64,000 nucleotides of DNA from Branchinecta lynchi (GCA_023053575.1 JAKZAP010000015.1:17184055-17248054), one strand, 5' to 3'. Shown: positions 19,860 through 31,046, numbered from the stretch's first letter. The notes: a model not told the origin generated them from the letters alone. Made by a program: numbers and translations.

Positions 19860-20486
19860 GAGGCTTTTGGTCGAACACACTTTTCTTTATTCCCAGAGAG
19901 TTAACGGGACACAGCTCTTTATTGGCAGAAGTATAACGTAACTCTGAACACAAAATGTAACATCCGGAAACCCTGATTTTCCAGCTGTAATCCACAATTG
20001 TAAAGGCTCTTATAAAACATAAACTGCTTGGCTGGAGACAGATTATTGTGACAGGGCAGTTCGAGTCCAGCGTGAGAGCCGTCTGTTTCAACCCTGCATC
20101 TTTTTCCCAGATAATTGTTATAGGCCTCTTTTTTTTTTCTTGCAATACATTCATAGGTTAGCTCTACTGTGATAGCAAAAACAATTACACCGCAAAACCA
20201 GACTCGAATTCCTTTATGATAAGTCAAACCCACCACACCCTCAACTTCACAACTTCAACATTGGTATCAAGATTTTGAATTATAATTCCAAAACTTACCG
20301 AACAAAGCTCGTATGAATGTGTTCTGCTATTACAAAAACAAAATGCTTCAAACCATTTCAAATCTCCTGTGTTTTGCACCAACAAAATGAACAGTCTTTT
20401 TTGCTACCGCAGGAGAGATGCTCTAAGGATGGAAGGGCGTCTTCAAACGCAAGCAGTGCGTTAGTTATAGTTTTCAAATTAGTTGG
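19860..20486. other. Alpha-adaptin intron, unassigned
   Basis: The minus-strand frames at 19708-20154 and 19919-20236 overlap the inverted repeat and intron and resemble nothing known to me. No inverted ends were seen. Confidence 0.35.
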
Positions 20487-20850
20487 TAGAATGAACGAAT
20501 GAATATATTTAATAGCCAATTAGCCGTGCAAAGTACATGATGGTTACAATACATTTTTCATCACTCAATACTTATCTTTATTTAACTAATACACGACATA
20601 TTTTAAGTATCTTAGCTTTACTTTTTGTTTCAAGAACATGGGGGAACTTGATAGTATACCCATTAAGAAAATGTCTCCTGGCGTTTGAGAGTTGCTCGCA
20701 TTCAACCAGAAAATGGCCCTCGTCCTTTGTATTAAGACGCAGGGGGCATTGTCGCTTACTATTTGGAACCTTACTATCCCAATTATACCCTGTTACTTCC
20801 TGATTACTCTTCCTCCCAGTTACTTCCTGATCGTACCTATACAATTTGAC
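20487..20850 (-). pseudogene. LINE C-terminal remnant, minus strand
   Basis: The minus strand reads CPLRLNTKDEGHFLVECEQL then SNARRHFLNGY, the C-x2-[LC]...E-x-HFL-x2-C pattern of non-LTR polymerase C-termini. It is followed by a short 3' region ending in a TTCATTCGTTCATTC-type tandem tail at about 20487-20505. The upstream polymerase is absent. Confidence 0.68.
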
Positions 20851-21595
20851 GGATTGAATTTAAGGGCATAAAAGTTATATTTTTGGGTTTCCTTATGTAT
20901 TAAACAAAAGAATACGAGATTTTAATCGGAACCGGGCGCTTGCTGTACACGTGTAGGGAACCTCTCGTATTGCTAAAAAATAAATTTATTTAAATGTTAG
21001 ATGTGTAGATGACATTAAAAAGGAAAGGTTAGATTCAGTGAAGACTTGTGTCATCGAGGTTGGAGGAGACATAGCATTAAGCTGGTGTCAAATCTTGTGG
21101 TGTCAAAACAATAAAACGCAGGTAAAAGAAATGCAAGAAAAACGAGTTAAAATTAACACTTTCGGAGATTGTAAACGTGTTCTGGTGATCAGTGGCAATA
21201 TTTACACAATGCGCATAGATGTTGTAATTGTTATGTGACAAAAAAAGGCTTCTAAAACCAGATTTTCTTTGTGCTCATGCTGACTGTCAGATGAACACGA
21301 TCACGAAATTCAGCATGATCTGTCGTTTTTTAATCCTTTTTTTGCCAACCAAGACGACGAGCAAAATCTTGAAGTTTTGCATGATGTGGCGGTTTTCTTC
21401 CTTTTATCACTTCGTCACCACTTTAACCTTTCCAGAGGGGGGACTATCATAGAGCGTGTTTAAACCTCCAACAGAAAATGTCATCGTACGTGACCTCTCC
21501 GTGCCGCCTAGAAAAAGGAGGGAGGCCGACCCATTTTCTGATTATCATCTTCGGAGAAAGAATCCTGTGTTTCTAAAGTTAAATTTGTAGCACGG
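20851..21595. other. Alpha-adaptin intron, unassigned
   Basis: A/T rich, with no recognised exon or family except an isolated AGAGCGTGTT at 21451, resembling a D-family end. Confidence 0.35.
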
Positions 21596-21599
21596 CTGA

Positions 21600-21895
21600 T
21601 ACTGGTCTTTCACCCTACTTAACTTAGCTACTATACATGACATCACGGATTCTGGCTGATGAGCGTCAAGGGTGGAACGAATTTTTTATTTTTGGCAAAA
21701 TGTCCTGCCACGAGCTAATCGGGCCAATCACCTCGCATAGATCGTAGATACTGCGCTCCCGAGCGTGGTAAGCAAATAGTTGCGGTTAGTTACTATCTCG
21801 AGAAGTCTGAAACGGTCAGCGTAGTAATTTTTCACGGGGCTGGAACGAATATAGTAACTAATAGTTACTGTTGTTGGAAATGGTGGAACACGCTC
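21600..21895. mobile_element. Family D MITE, diverged copy
   Basis: The right end GGTGGAACACGCTC is intact. The interior shares GCTCCCGAGCGTGGTAAGCA, AATAGTT, GGTCAGCGTAGTAA and ATAGTAACTA with the 46944-47237 copy. The left end is eroded. Confidence 0.65.
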
Positions 21896-22369
21896 GACCT
21901 TTTTATGAGAAACTGGTTTTGTTACATATTGGTTTATTGGTCCATAATATCTTTCGCAAAAGACGCAGTGCTGGATCACAGAATTAACCAAAAGTTATAC
22001 TATATTAGTTTATTAAAATTTTATCCTAAGTTTTAAATATATACAATTCACGAAATATCGTTTTACGAAAATGCTAATACTTATCACTGTGAAGTTAACG
22101 ATTTTCGTGTTATCGCTTATCGAGTCTGTCAAGACTTCTCACCCCCTGAAGCGGAAGTTGGACGCGAGATATTTGAAAAATGGGCGCGCCGTGGTTAAAA
22201 AATTCGAAAACCAAGCAAAAGAAAAGAATTCTGAAACACAAGATGAATCTCAGCCTACCAAGTCTTTTAAAAATTAACATTTTGAGGCATTTCGTGCACT
22301 CACTTCGGAAACCATTTTTGAAGCTTTGGGCGAAGTTTTTTGTCCGTGAGTGACAAACTCGGCTCACCC
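21896..22369. other. Intron segment with a low-copy repeat
   Basis: 22130-22370 shares blocks such as GAAGCTTTGGGCGAAGTTTT, the GTGACAAACTCGGCT block and GACGCGAGATATTTG with 48265-48310 and 60060-60470. An ancient repeat family is likely; its coding potential is unclear. Confidence 0.4.
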
Positions 22370-22379
22370 GATTGCTTAA

Positions 22380-22826
22380 AGTTGCCGAAAAGGGCAGAAA
22401 TAGGACATTATAATTACCAATCACTTGTTTGCTTAAAGAGGCTTGACGACCCGATGAAAATGAGTTACCTCGTTGCTCTGCTATTCACGAATGATCAGTT
22501 TTCATACTTGCTCGTTATGTGGTTTGGAAGAGGAGAATCTGTCCCACTTCCTGTCACGATGCAAGGGGCTCTCGGATTTGAGAGTAAGATTTTTGATGGG
22601 TTGCTCTTTCCTGGTATCCTAATGTCATCTTCACGGTCAGCGATAATGGCAGTTACAGGTTTTGTCAAAGAAGCGTTAAAGAGATGTAAATAGTTATTCG
22701 TGGTGGGAGTTTAAAGCGTTTAACATGTGAGGTTATATAATCGCTCTCTCGAAGAGTTTAAAAATGTATGATTTTGTGTATGGCCTAACGGCTAAAATTA
22801 AAGTATCTATCTATCTATCTATCCAT
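22380..22826 (+). pseudogene. LINE C-terminal remnant with (ATCT)n tail
   Basis: After a frameshift the plus strand reads ESVPHFLSRCKGLSDLRVRF, the E-x3-HFL-x2-C-x2-L-x2-LR motif of a non-LTR polymerase C-terminus, then a 3' UTR ending in five ATCT repeats (22803-22826). Confidence 0.65.
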
Positions 22827-23112
22827 AGTGGAATTTCCAGCTGTCGGATTTGGGTTACCTGTATCCTCTTTTACCTGTATTGTATGCTTGACGAAAAAAA
22901 GTGTTCACGCAGTGAACCACCTGCCGCTAGCTCATCACTGGCCACTGACAAGCTACGTTTTGTACTGAGATTCAAATTTGTCGCGTCATAGTAGAATTTT
23001 TGTTGAAAAATTCTGAACATCACTACTAGAACAGATACCGGAAAATAAAAAAAATCCCTTAGCGGGTTTCAAATAATTCAGTGCATTCAGTTAAATAAGT
23101 ACCATCTTCTAG

Positions 23113-23310
23113 TACCATCTCTGTGCACCAGGGACCCGTGCACTACTCTTAACGACTTACGTTAAGTTCGTCAACCTGTTCCCGGAAATCAAGGGAATGA
23201 TCCAGGACGTTTTTCGGGCGGATTCGAACCTACGAAGTGCCGACGCCGAACTCCAGCAAAGAGCCGCGGAATATCTCCAGCTTAGCATCGTAGCCTCTAC
23301 CGACGTCCTG
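23113..23310 (+). CDS. AP2A: AP-2 complex subunit alpha, internal exon (trunk end)
   Basis: Encodes [53 protein letters not shown] and [13 protein letters not shown], 66 codons. It aligns along its length with vertebrate alpha-adaptin (FHLC..PTRALLLSTYIKF, LRNADVELQQRAVEYL). This is the last helical part of the trunk before the hinge. Acceptor TTCTAG precedes 23113 and donor GTGAGT follows 23310; both borders are between codons. The acceptor was chosen because the preceding residues LLHSK and the first residues YHLC abut exactly as in the family. Confidence 0.95.
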
Positions 23311-23439
23311 GTGAGTTTAATTTTACCAACCGCCATTTTCACCACCATTACAATCCAAAATAGCCACAAGACCAAAAACTGACAAAAAAGTCGGCTTCAA
23401 ATTACCCTGCCACGAGCACACTCGTTATCTTTCTTCTCC

Positions 23440-24020
23440 CCCCCCCCCCCCCTTTTCTACCTCTAATCTGGGCCCGGCTAAGATTCGGGGTGATTCTCCC
23501 TGGAGTAAGGTGCAGGAAGGTAAAAAGGAAATTGGTTAGTTATTTTATAATTGAGAGGTAAGATTATGTCTGAGAGTAGGAGCAGTGACCACTCTGCGAC
23601 CGTATGAACATTGGTTATTAAGTATCGGAGGGTAGAGCCCGCAACCACCTACTCTTTCCCCTTCTCTTACAATTCCTGCAAATCCAATCCCAAATCGCGA
23701 CCGATATTTATCATCATTCGTACCTCATTTTATTTCTATTTTTAACTTTTGATGTGGGATTTCTATTTCGGGAGTGATTGCGAAGAACTAAAAGTTTTAA
23801 GGCTGGAGGTTTCCGGGGTGGAGTACGGGGGGAAAGGATGGTTGGGACAGAAGTTGGGAGAAAAATATTTTCTTGGAATTACAAATTTTGGAAGGTTTGT
23901 CTGTATGGGAATGTCGCACAAGGTTTAGATTGTGTCTGTAACGCATGTGAATATTGTTGTGTTTTACTATTGCCGCAAGGCTTTAGCGTAATAAACTACT
24001 ACTACTATTATATTATGTAG
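23440..24020 (+). mobile_element. Probable LINE 3' end with (ACT)n tail
   Basis: A C run at 23439-23452 is followed by untranslatable sequence resembling LINE 3' regions and ending GCGTAATAAACTACTACTAC. No polymerase motif is present, so this rests on the tail type. Confidence 0.4.
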
Positions 24021-24505
24021 GCCCCTACTGTAGCATAAATATTGTACATTACGTGATGACGATCCGCCCGAAAGCCGTCAACACTTAACTTATATCCATG
24101 ACAAATTCTCAATATAATAACATTGAATTAAGCTTACGTTTATCTGTTTGAAGTGGCTGTGAAATGTCCAAATTAAAAGTGTAAATATTCCAGTTTCGAA
24201 TTACCGAGGTTCGAATAGAAAATTTCGATCTTTCAGTTATAATTCTTGTCTGGTACAGTTTTGTTCTTCCTCTTTTTTAGTTCAGGACTAATAGACCTCT
24301 CGTATTCAAACTTCGAGTGATGACCTGTGTAAAAAGACCCTCTGCGGACATTCTTTGTTATTGATGCTGGTTCATGTTGTTTTGTTTAGTTTGTTTTTTG
24401 TTGTTTTTTCGTTAATTATCATTTTGTTTCTTTCATAATACTCCGTATTTTTGTGTTTTACACTTTGCGGGTAATAAAGTTCATTCAGTCATTCAGTTAT
24501 TTTCT
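24021..24505 (+). mobile_element. Probable LINE 3' UTR with TTCATTCAG tail
   Basis: Ends GGGTAATAAAGTTCATTCAG then TCATTCAG, the same AATAAA-plus-short-tandem tail arrangement as LINE ends elsewhere in the window. No coding motif. Confidence 0.4.
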
Positions 24506-24879
24506 TCTCTTTTTGCAAAAAGTATGTGAAAATTAATCCAAAGTGAAGTTTTCTTTTTATATTACCCCACAGGCCTGTTTGGACTTTCCTGCAGTCAGAT
24601 GTATCGACTACATGGTGTAAGATGGTTATAAAAGTTGGTTTGTGTAATAAGGAGTATTAAACTAAACAAAAAACTAAAACCGTGTTCAATAGTATTATAT
24701 TATATTCCCTTTCCGCTTGTGGTTTTTTGTATCCCGAAACGTTTGTGATGGGTTACCTATGGACTTGGCTCTTGATTTTGTATCCTGCTTATTTCTCTTA
24801 GTACCCGTGATGGAAGGTATACAAATGCCGTGAAGTACTCTTGGGGTAGTCAATCTTGCTGAAAACGAATATCGTAGGG

Positions 24880-25890
24880 CACAATTTCTAAAGTTTGTCC
24901 GACCCTCTGTTCACACGATTACTCTCGAAGGGGTGTAGACATTATGTTTAAATTTTGTATGAGGGCACGTTCGGTCAAAGCATCCTACTGGTCAGGTTCG
25001 TAGATGGGCTCCATAGCTCTATTTTTAAAGGACCTTTCTTATCTATGGTATTAATGCAACCTGCTTCCGCAATCACCCCATATATTTCTAAACCCGGAGA
25101 CCCCAACTTTGTTCGGCACATTCTAACCCCTCTAATAAAACCACGCTGATGTTCTCACTTGCCATGTTTTGCTACCTTCGATGCGTATCACGCTGCCGAC
25201 GGTTGTCTGTGAGAAGTTTTCCCATCAGAAAAACCGGTTATGTAAATTTGTTTCCCTTTTTCCGCTACAGGTCAACGGGTCTCGCAAAAGACTTAAAACA
25301 GCCAAAACCGTGGGTTATTTGTTGAAATCACATCCTATAGTTTTAAAGTACTCAAATATTTTAAAATATTGTAAGTTTAAGAGTAAAGTTTTATGTAAAT
25401 TCTTTCCCTGTTTTCGCTATAAGTCAGCGGGTCTCGGAAAAGACTTGAAACAGCCAAAACTGTGGGTTGTTTATTGAAAGCACGGCCTAGTTTTAAAGTA
25501 CTCAGATATTTTAAAATACTGTAAGTTGAAGAGTAAATAGTGCGAGGGGTCCTTTAAAGCTGGGGGTTTCATATTAAGGGCTGGAGAAAATATGTTGTCC
25601 AAGTTGATATGACAGTCGATTGAGAGATTAGAAAACATTTAAAAACATGCAGTCAATATCTGAAAGTTTTTCTCTCGCCGTACAATTATTTCATCCGGAA
25701 TCCTTCCAAAACTGGAAAATGTTAGAATCAAAAGTTTATTGAATAGATCTTCGATATGGGGGTAAGGTTATACGCTGGATCGATATCTGAACTTTCTTTT
25801 CTCGTCGGACAAGTATTTTGTCTAGTATCTGGCACAAACCGGAAAGTTCGTGGAAGTATCTCTCGATGAAGGAAACGATTAACAACTTCA
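24880..25890 (+). mobile_element. Family A copy interrupted by a family F MITE
   Basis: The left part has CACGATTACTCTCGAAGGGG and TAGATGGGCTCCATAGCTCT. After the F insertion (25025-25557) it resumes with GGGGGTTTCATATTAAGG and two internal units containing TCCGGAATCC and GGACAAGTATTTTGTC. Left and right ends are eroded. Confidence 0.65.
25025..25557 (+). mobile_element. Family F MITE with an internal partial duplication
   Basis: TTAAAGGACC at 25025 and GGGGTCCTTTAA ending 25557. The block TTTCCCTGTTTTCGCTA through AAAGTACTCA(A/G)ATATTTTAAA occurs twice (about 25250 and 25400), which accounts for the extra ~150 bp relative to other copies. Confidence 0.75.
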
Positions 25891-25909
25891 AATAGCGATA
25901 TCAAACTTT

Positions 25910-26165
25910 GATGTTCAGGTTCAGGTTTTCAGGTTTAGGTTCTTTAATTTACAACACTTCATAATAATGTAAATCGATCAGTCAGGGCCGGCAGGGATAC
26001 ACGCTTGTTAGCTCGCCCCATCAACCCCGTCGTACTGCTTTCAAGTAAGTAAGTAAGTAATTTGTAAGGAATTTATTTGAAACCCGCCATTTCGAAATAG
26101 CGGAGTAAATGAAAGAAAAACACATAAATACACAGAAAAAGACACTAATTTTCATTCTACGGCCA
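25910..26165 (-). mobile_element. LINE 3' tail fragment, minus strand
   Basis: The TTCAGG-type tandem tail (25914-25945) sits at the low-coordinate end. 3' UTR-like sequence and an (AAGT)n microsatellite at 26042-26063 follow. Confidence 0.45.
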
Positions 26166-26274
26166 GAAAGCAGTGGAGAACGTCGTGCGCTGGTTGGACT
26201 CTGTTGTCAATTATTTTTGATAGCGACGACGAAACATCCAAAAGGGTAACAAAAGTGAGGTACAAGGTGACTTA

Positions 26275-26412
26275 GTAAAGAAATAGAAAACCGTGATTTT
26301 GGTTTTTTTTTTCTTGATCAGCTAGTTATCCCTCTAAGATGATGTTCGAGGCACAAAATATAAATTCGGATATTTCGGGTGCACTTCCGGCAACTTCCGG
26401 ACTTAGTTTAGG
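26275..26412 (+). mobile_element. Family G fragment
   Basis: AGAAATAGAAAACCGTGATT, TCTTGATCAGCTAGTTATCC, then TGCACTTCCGGCAACTTCCGG. It ends 40 bp upstream of the following alpha-adaptin exon. Confidence 0.65.
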
Positions 26413-26452
26413 GTAACTTCCGTGCAGGATTATTTGGACCGTACATTTTTAG

Positions 26453-26608
26453 GCTACTGTTCTTGAAGAAATGCCCCCCTTCCCTGAGAGGGAGTCGTCC
26501 ATTCTTGCCATTTTGAAGAAGAAGAAACCTGGCCGGATGGTGGAAGGTGGTGAACCGAAGGATGGCAAAACACCCCTCCCAGCGGCAGTCATGGCAGCCC
26601 CCAAAGAG
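26453..26608 (+). CDS. AP2A: AP-2 complex subunit alpha, hinge exon
   Basis: Reads [20 protein letters not shown] then [18 protein letters not shown] and [14 protein letters not shown], 52 codons. The first 25 residues match vertebrate alpha-adaptin ([27 protein letters not shown]); the rest is the variable, flexible hinge. Acceptor TTTTTAG precedes 26453; donor GTAAC follows 26608, phase 0 at both sides. The donor is immediately followed by the E-family element, which begins about 5 bp into the intron. Confidence 0.93.
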
Positions 26609-26689
26609 GTAACACTAAACCGTCAGAAGTTTCATAAAAGATTCCGCTTTGGATGTTATCTGTTATGATTGATGAAAAATTTCATCAGA

Positions 26690-27882
26690 CATAACACAAA
26701 GATGCTAAGTTTCAACAGATAACACCTGGAATGTTATCTGTTGTGATTTTGCAAAGGTTATGCATTAAATTGTATGCATATCAAGCATTGCCAGGAAGAA
26801 GATACGAAGTTTCAACAGATAGCACCTGGGATGTTATCTGTTGTGATTTTGCATACTTTATGCATTAAATTATATGCATAACAAGCATTGCCAGGAAGAA
26901 GATGCGAAGTTTCAATAGATAACACCTGGAATGTTATCTGTTTTTATTTTGCAAAGGTTATGCATTAAATTGTATGCATAACAAGCATTTCCAGGAAGAA
27001 GATGCGAAGTTTCAACAGATAGCACCTGGGATGTTGTCTGTTGTGATTTTGCATACTTTATGCATTAAATTATATGCATAACAAGCATTGCCAGGAAGAA
27101 GATGCGAAGTTTCAATAGATAACACCTGGAATGTTATCTGTTTTTACTTTGCAAACGTTATGCATTAAATTGTATGCATAACAAGCATTGCCAGAAAGAA
27201 GATGCGAAGTTTCAACAGATAAAATCTGGTATGTTATCTGTCGTGATTTTGCATACGTTATGCATTAAATTATATGCATAACAAGCATTGCCAGGAAGAA
27301 GATGCGAAGTTTCAATAGATAACACGTGGAATGTTATCTCTTTTTTTTTGCAAAGGTTATGCATTAAATTGTATGCATAACAAGCATTTCCAGGAAGAAA
27401 ATGTGAAGTTTCAACAGATAGCACCTGGGATGTTATCTGTTGTGATTTTGCATACTTTATGCATTAAATTATATGCATAACAAGCATTGCCAGGAAGAAG
27501 ATGCGAAGTTTCAATAGATAACACCTGGAATGTTTTTGTTTTTATTTTGCAAACGTTATGCATTAAATTGTGTGCATAACAAGCATTGCCAGAAAGAAGA
27601 TGCGAAGTTTCAACAGATAAAACCAGGTATGTTATCTGTCGTGATTTTGCATACGTTATGCATTAAATTATATGCATAACAAGCATTGCCAGGAAGAAGA
27701 TGCGAAGTTTCAATACATACACCCGGGATGCTATCTGTTTTTATTTTGCAAACGTTATGCATTAAATTGTATGCATAACAAGCATTGCCAGGAAGAAGAT
27801 GTGAAGATTCAACAGATAATAACCGGGATGTTATCTGTTGTGATTTTGCAAACGTCATGCATTAAGTTTTATGCATAACCAA
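26690..27882 (+). repeat. ~100-bp minisatellite with higher-order B-A-B-C pattern
   Basis: About twelve monomers, with TTTCAA(C/T)AGAT recurring at 26711, 26811, 26911, 27011, 27111, 27211, 27311 and so on. Three variants occur. A has AGCACCTGGG and GCATACTTTA; B has CAATAGATAACACCTGGA with a T run after TCTG; C has AAAA(T/C)C(T/A)GGT and TCGTGATTTT. From 26911 the order is B A B C B A B C B, a ~400-bp higher-order unit. Each monomer holds two inverted repeats: AACAGATAAC/GTTATCTGTT and TTATGCAT/ATGCATAA. Confidence 0.85.
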
Positions 27883-27884
27883 AT

Positions 27885-28035
27885 ACATTTAATTATGATT
27901 CCAGTACCCGCCGCAAGAAAGGCACAAAAAAGCACTTGCAATTGGGCGGGTACATACAACTCATTTCCTAACTAATAATTGACTAGAAACAAAACATAAC
28001 AAAAAAAAGCACTACAATAAAAAGTAATAACCAAT
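27885..28035 (-). mobile_element. LINE 3' UTR fragment inside the E element
   Basis: Matches 28975-29136, the 3' UTR of the adjacent full-tail LINE: CCAGTACCCGCC, AAGCACTTGCAATTGGGCGG and CTAACTAATAATT in the same order and orientation. Confidence 0.75.
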
Positions 28036-28404
28036 CACGCATTGCCAGGAAGAAAATGCGAAGTTTCAACAGATAACACCTGGGATGTTATCTGTTGTGA
28101 TTTTGCAAACGTTATGCATTAAATATTATGCGTAACAAGCATTGGGTTTTATGTGTTGTAATTTTGCAAACGTTATGCATTAAATTTATGCATAACAGCC
28201 TTGCCAGGAAGAGTCGAAAAGCATTTGCTTACTTCCTATATTGTGACGACAAACAAAAAAGTCACTAGAAGTTTTTCGACGCTGTTTCGCCTCTTCTTGT
28301 ATGCATAACGTTATAATGCGTAACGGTTGAAAAACATAACAGCTACGTTTTATCTGTTGAAACTGTGAATCCTTGTGTTATTGGCTATGAAACTTCGGAC
28401 AGTG

Positions 28405-28950
28405 CACTACTTAATAATAGCTATAAGAATAAAAAAATGTTCGCCTCTACACATTTCTCAGTACTGGTCACACTAAATTGAACATCAGCCAAGTGACGGT
28501 CGATACCTGCTTTAAAGTTTAATTAAAAAGGCAGCTTATTTGTGTATCTGGGATTGGAGTACGCTAGATAAGTTTGACTGCAGTGCTATAAGATTTGTTT
28601 TTACTTTATCATTTTGGGCGTGATGTTCAGAGTCTGCACTACTGGCCCGACAAGACAAAAGGATGCGTTTCAATGCCTGATGAAACGCATTTAGTGTCCA
28701 AAGTTCTGGAAATACTAAATTTCAGATTTTAAGGTCACTTTTAAAGAAAGCCCATTGTTGTGTGGACCAAGAAAGATGTATCTTTAATTGTTTACCATTT
28801 TAGTTGCTAAGCGTTTCAAGCATAGAGGTAAGCACATAGTGGTAGGCTACACAGATCCGAAAGAAAAGTTCGTTCGATGGAAAATTCATCATAGCGTAGC
28901 AACGAAAAACACATACACAAACACACTAAAAACACATCATCGGGTCTTCA
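28405..28950. other. Intron segment with a low-copy repeat
   Basis: 28640-28900 shares diverged blocks (GACAAGACAAAA, GCATTTCAATG(G/C)C, AATGAAACG) with 47355-47590. No coding or terminal structure is recognised. Confidence 0.4.
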
Positions 28951-28954
28951 AGTT

Positions 28955-30148
28955 CAGTTAAGTTCAGTTTATTTTACGACCCAAATACATTTAACTACGA
29001 TGCCAGTACCCGCCCCAAGAAAGGTACAAAAAAGCACTTGCAATTGGGCGGGTACATAAATTTATTTCCTAACTAATAATTAACTAGAAACAAAACATAA
29101 CGAAAAAAGCACTAAAATAAAAAGTAATATCCAATCTCTCATCAACTCATTTAATAATAGTAATGAGAAAAAAGAAAAATAATAAGAAAATAGAAACAAA
29201 AAAAGAAAATGACTGTGAACCTTGGCCTAACAAATACTTTTTCAGTTTATTTTTAAATAACCCCAGGTGCTCAGGCGCCCGAATGCTCTCCGGAACAGAG
29301 TTCCACACATTAGGCCCTGAAAAATCTAGTAGGGAAGCCGGCCCTGGTTCCACTTCTATGCGGGACGACGAAGTCACTAGTATGATGCGTTTCATAATGA
29401 TGGAAAGATCTATTGTCACTAAAATAATCACGAAAAACCTCTGCGCTTGCATCATTCCAACAATGATAAGCAAAAATTCTGACTTGGTACTCCCGTAGCT
29501 GTCCTACATTCAGCACTTGCAACTTTTTGAAGCAAGCTGCTGCGTTGGGTACACCTTCAACATGTCCACCAATTAGACACATCGCTTTATTTTGAAGAAT
29601 CTGAACACGTTTAAATTCACATGAAAATTGCTTGCCCATAACATGCAGCCATACGAAATATATGGGTGAATCAAACTGTGGTATAAAAGTAGTAAAGCTC
29701 TCGGAGGGAAAAAGAATTTGAAACATCGAATTGCTCCCAGGCCACGGGCAACCTTTGTTGCAACAACATCACTGTGGCGTTTCCACGAAATATTACAATC
29801 AGTGTAAAAACCTCAATAACGGATTTCCTGAACCTGAACTACAAGCTTATTATCAAACAGAATTCTACTATTAACATCACTAGGCTTGCCAACTCTAGAA
29901 TATAAAATAAAATTAGTCTTAGCAACGTTTACTGATAACAAACTCAATTTAGGAATACAAATTTCTCAGAACGCCATTCACTTTCAAAACAAGACTATCC
30001 AAACCACGACTAGAAAACGTAACTGCAGTGTCATCAGCGAATGACGTTAAGCAACAAACCGGAAGATAGAACCTCATACTATCAACATAAACCAGATAAA
30101 GAAGTGGACCAAGGACCGACCCCTCCGGCACACCACAAGAAAGCCTAC
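28955..30148 (-). pseudogene. 5'-truncated LINE, reverse-transcriptase C-terminal half and 3' UTR
   Basis: Read from 30148 on the minus strand: CGVPEGSVLGPLLYLVYVDS, LTSFADDTAVTFSSRGLDSL with the FADD catalytic box, then after frameshifts QILQNKAMCLIGG, CFKKLQVLNVGQLREYQVRI and FAYHCWNDA, finally GPNVWNSVPESIRAPEHLG and FKNKLKKYLLGQ. The 3' UTR follows, ending in AATAAACTGAACTTAACTGA near 28955. It is the same family as the 10195-11218 copy and is truncated at nearly the same codon. It lies in the intron between hinge and ear exons. Confidence 0.85.
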
Positions 30149-30310
30149 TTCAAGCCTACTGAAGTGAATAAATGGTGGGAACTAGACTGTGTCCTCTGAG
30201 ACCGTTGTGATTGAAGGTCAGGTCGTCGTCATTGATGTGGACGGCTGTAGGCGACACTTATGATTTTCATTCGAAGGCTCTTGAACTAAACTAAACATTC
30301 GACTGGATCC

Positions 30311-31046
30311 TTAAAGGACCTGTCTTACCTATAATCAACCTACTTCCATAATCGCTCCATATATTTCTAAACCCGGATACCCCTATTCCGTACTCTATAT
30401 TTTAACCCATCTAAAAACCACACTGATTTTCTCACTTGCCGTGTTTTGCTACCTTCGACGTGTATCACACTGTCGACGGTTGTCTGTAAGAAATAGAAAA
30501 CCGTGATTTTCGGGTGTGTTTTTTGCTTGATCAGCTAATTATCCCTCTAGGGTGATGTGCGAGGGATAGATATAAATTCGGATATTTCGGTATCACACTG
30601 TCGACGGTTGTCTGTAAGAAATAGAAAACCGTGGTTTTCGGGTGTTTTTTTTTGCTTGATCAGCTGATTATTCCTCTAGGATGATGTGCGAGGGATAGAT
30701 ATAAATTTGGATATTTCGATTGCACTTCCGGCAAACCGTCCGAATGAGGACGGTTTGCCGGAAGTGCAGAGGGATAATTAGCTGATCAAGAAAAAACCCC
30801 GAAAATCACGGTTTTCTATTTCTTTCGTGATGAATGGTCAGCTTGGCTTCAAACCTTATATACGGTTGTCTGTGAGAAGTTTCCCATCAGAAAAAACGGT
30901 TATGTAAATTGTTTCCGCTACAGGTCAACGGATCTCGCAAAAGACTTAAAACAGCCAAAACCGTGGGTTATTTGTTGAAACCACATCCTAGTTTTAAAGT
31001 ACTCTAATATTTTAAAATAGAGTAAATAGTGCGAGGGGTCCTTTAA
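30311..31046 (+). mobile_element. Family F MITE interrupted by family G
   Basis: TTAAAGGACCTG at 30311 and GGGGTCCTTTAA at 31046. The F body is split after GACGGTTGTCTGTAAG (~30490) and resumes at ACGGTTGTCTGTGAGAAG (~30862), with G copies between. It ends 40 bp before the next alpha-adaptin exon. Confidence 0.72.
30487..30835. mobile_element. Family G foldback cluster
   Basis: Two direct G units (from about 30490 and 30617) contain AGAAATAGAAAACCGTG, TTGATCAGCT and GATGTGCGAGGGATAGATAT. A third, shortened unit is inverted. At the turn, 30721-30741 and 30748-30768 are perfect 21-bp inverted repeats around the 6-nt loop GAATGA. Confidence 0.75.

Larger units (their letters stand above)
26613..28404. 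mobile_element. Family E large element carrying a minisatellite
   Basis: The left end CACTAAACCGTCAGAAGTTT and the right end read inward (CACTGTCCGAAGTTTCAT) are imperfect inverted repeats matching the 224-bp E element. The body is a ~1.2-kb minisatellite (26690-27880), a 150-bp LINE-tail insertion (27885-28035), two further monomers (28040-28205) and an inverted right arm with TTTATCTGTTGAAACTGTG. No transposase is seen. It resembles, in plan only, MITEs with tandem-repeat cores. Confidence 0.68.

Noticed and set aside
26690..27882. CRISPR array
   Set aside because: The units are contiguous ~100-bp direct repeats with no unique spacers, in animal DNA.
29163..29498. Plus-strand 111-codon frame
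   Set aside because: It is the antisense shadow of the LINE C-terminal region read on the minus strand.
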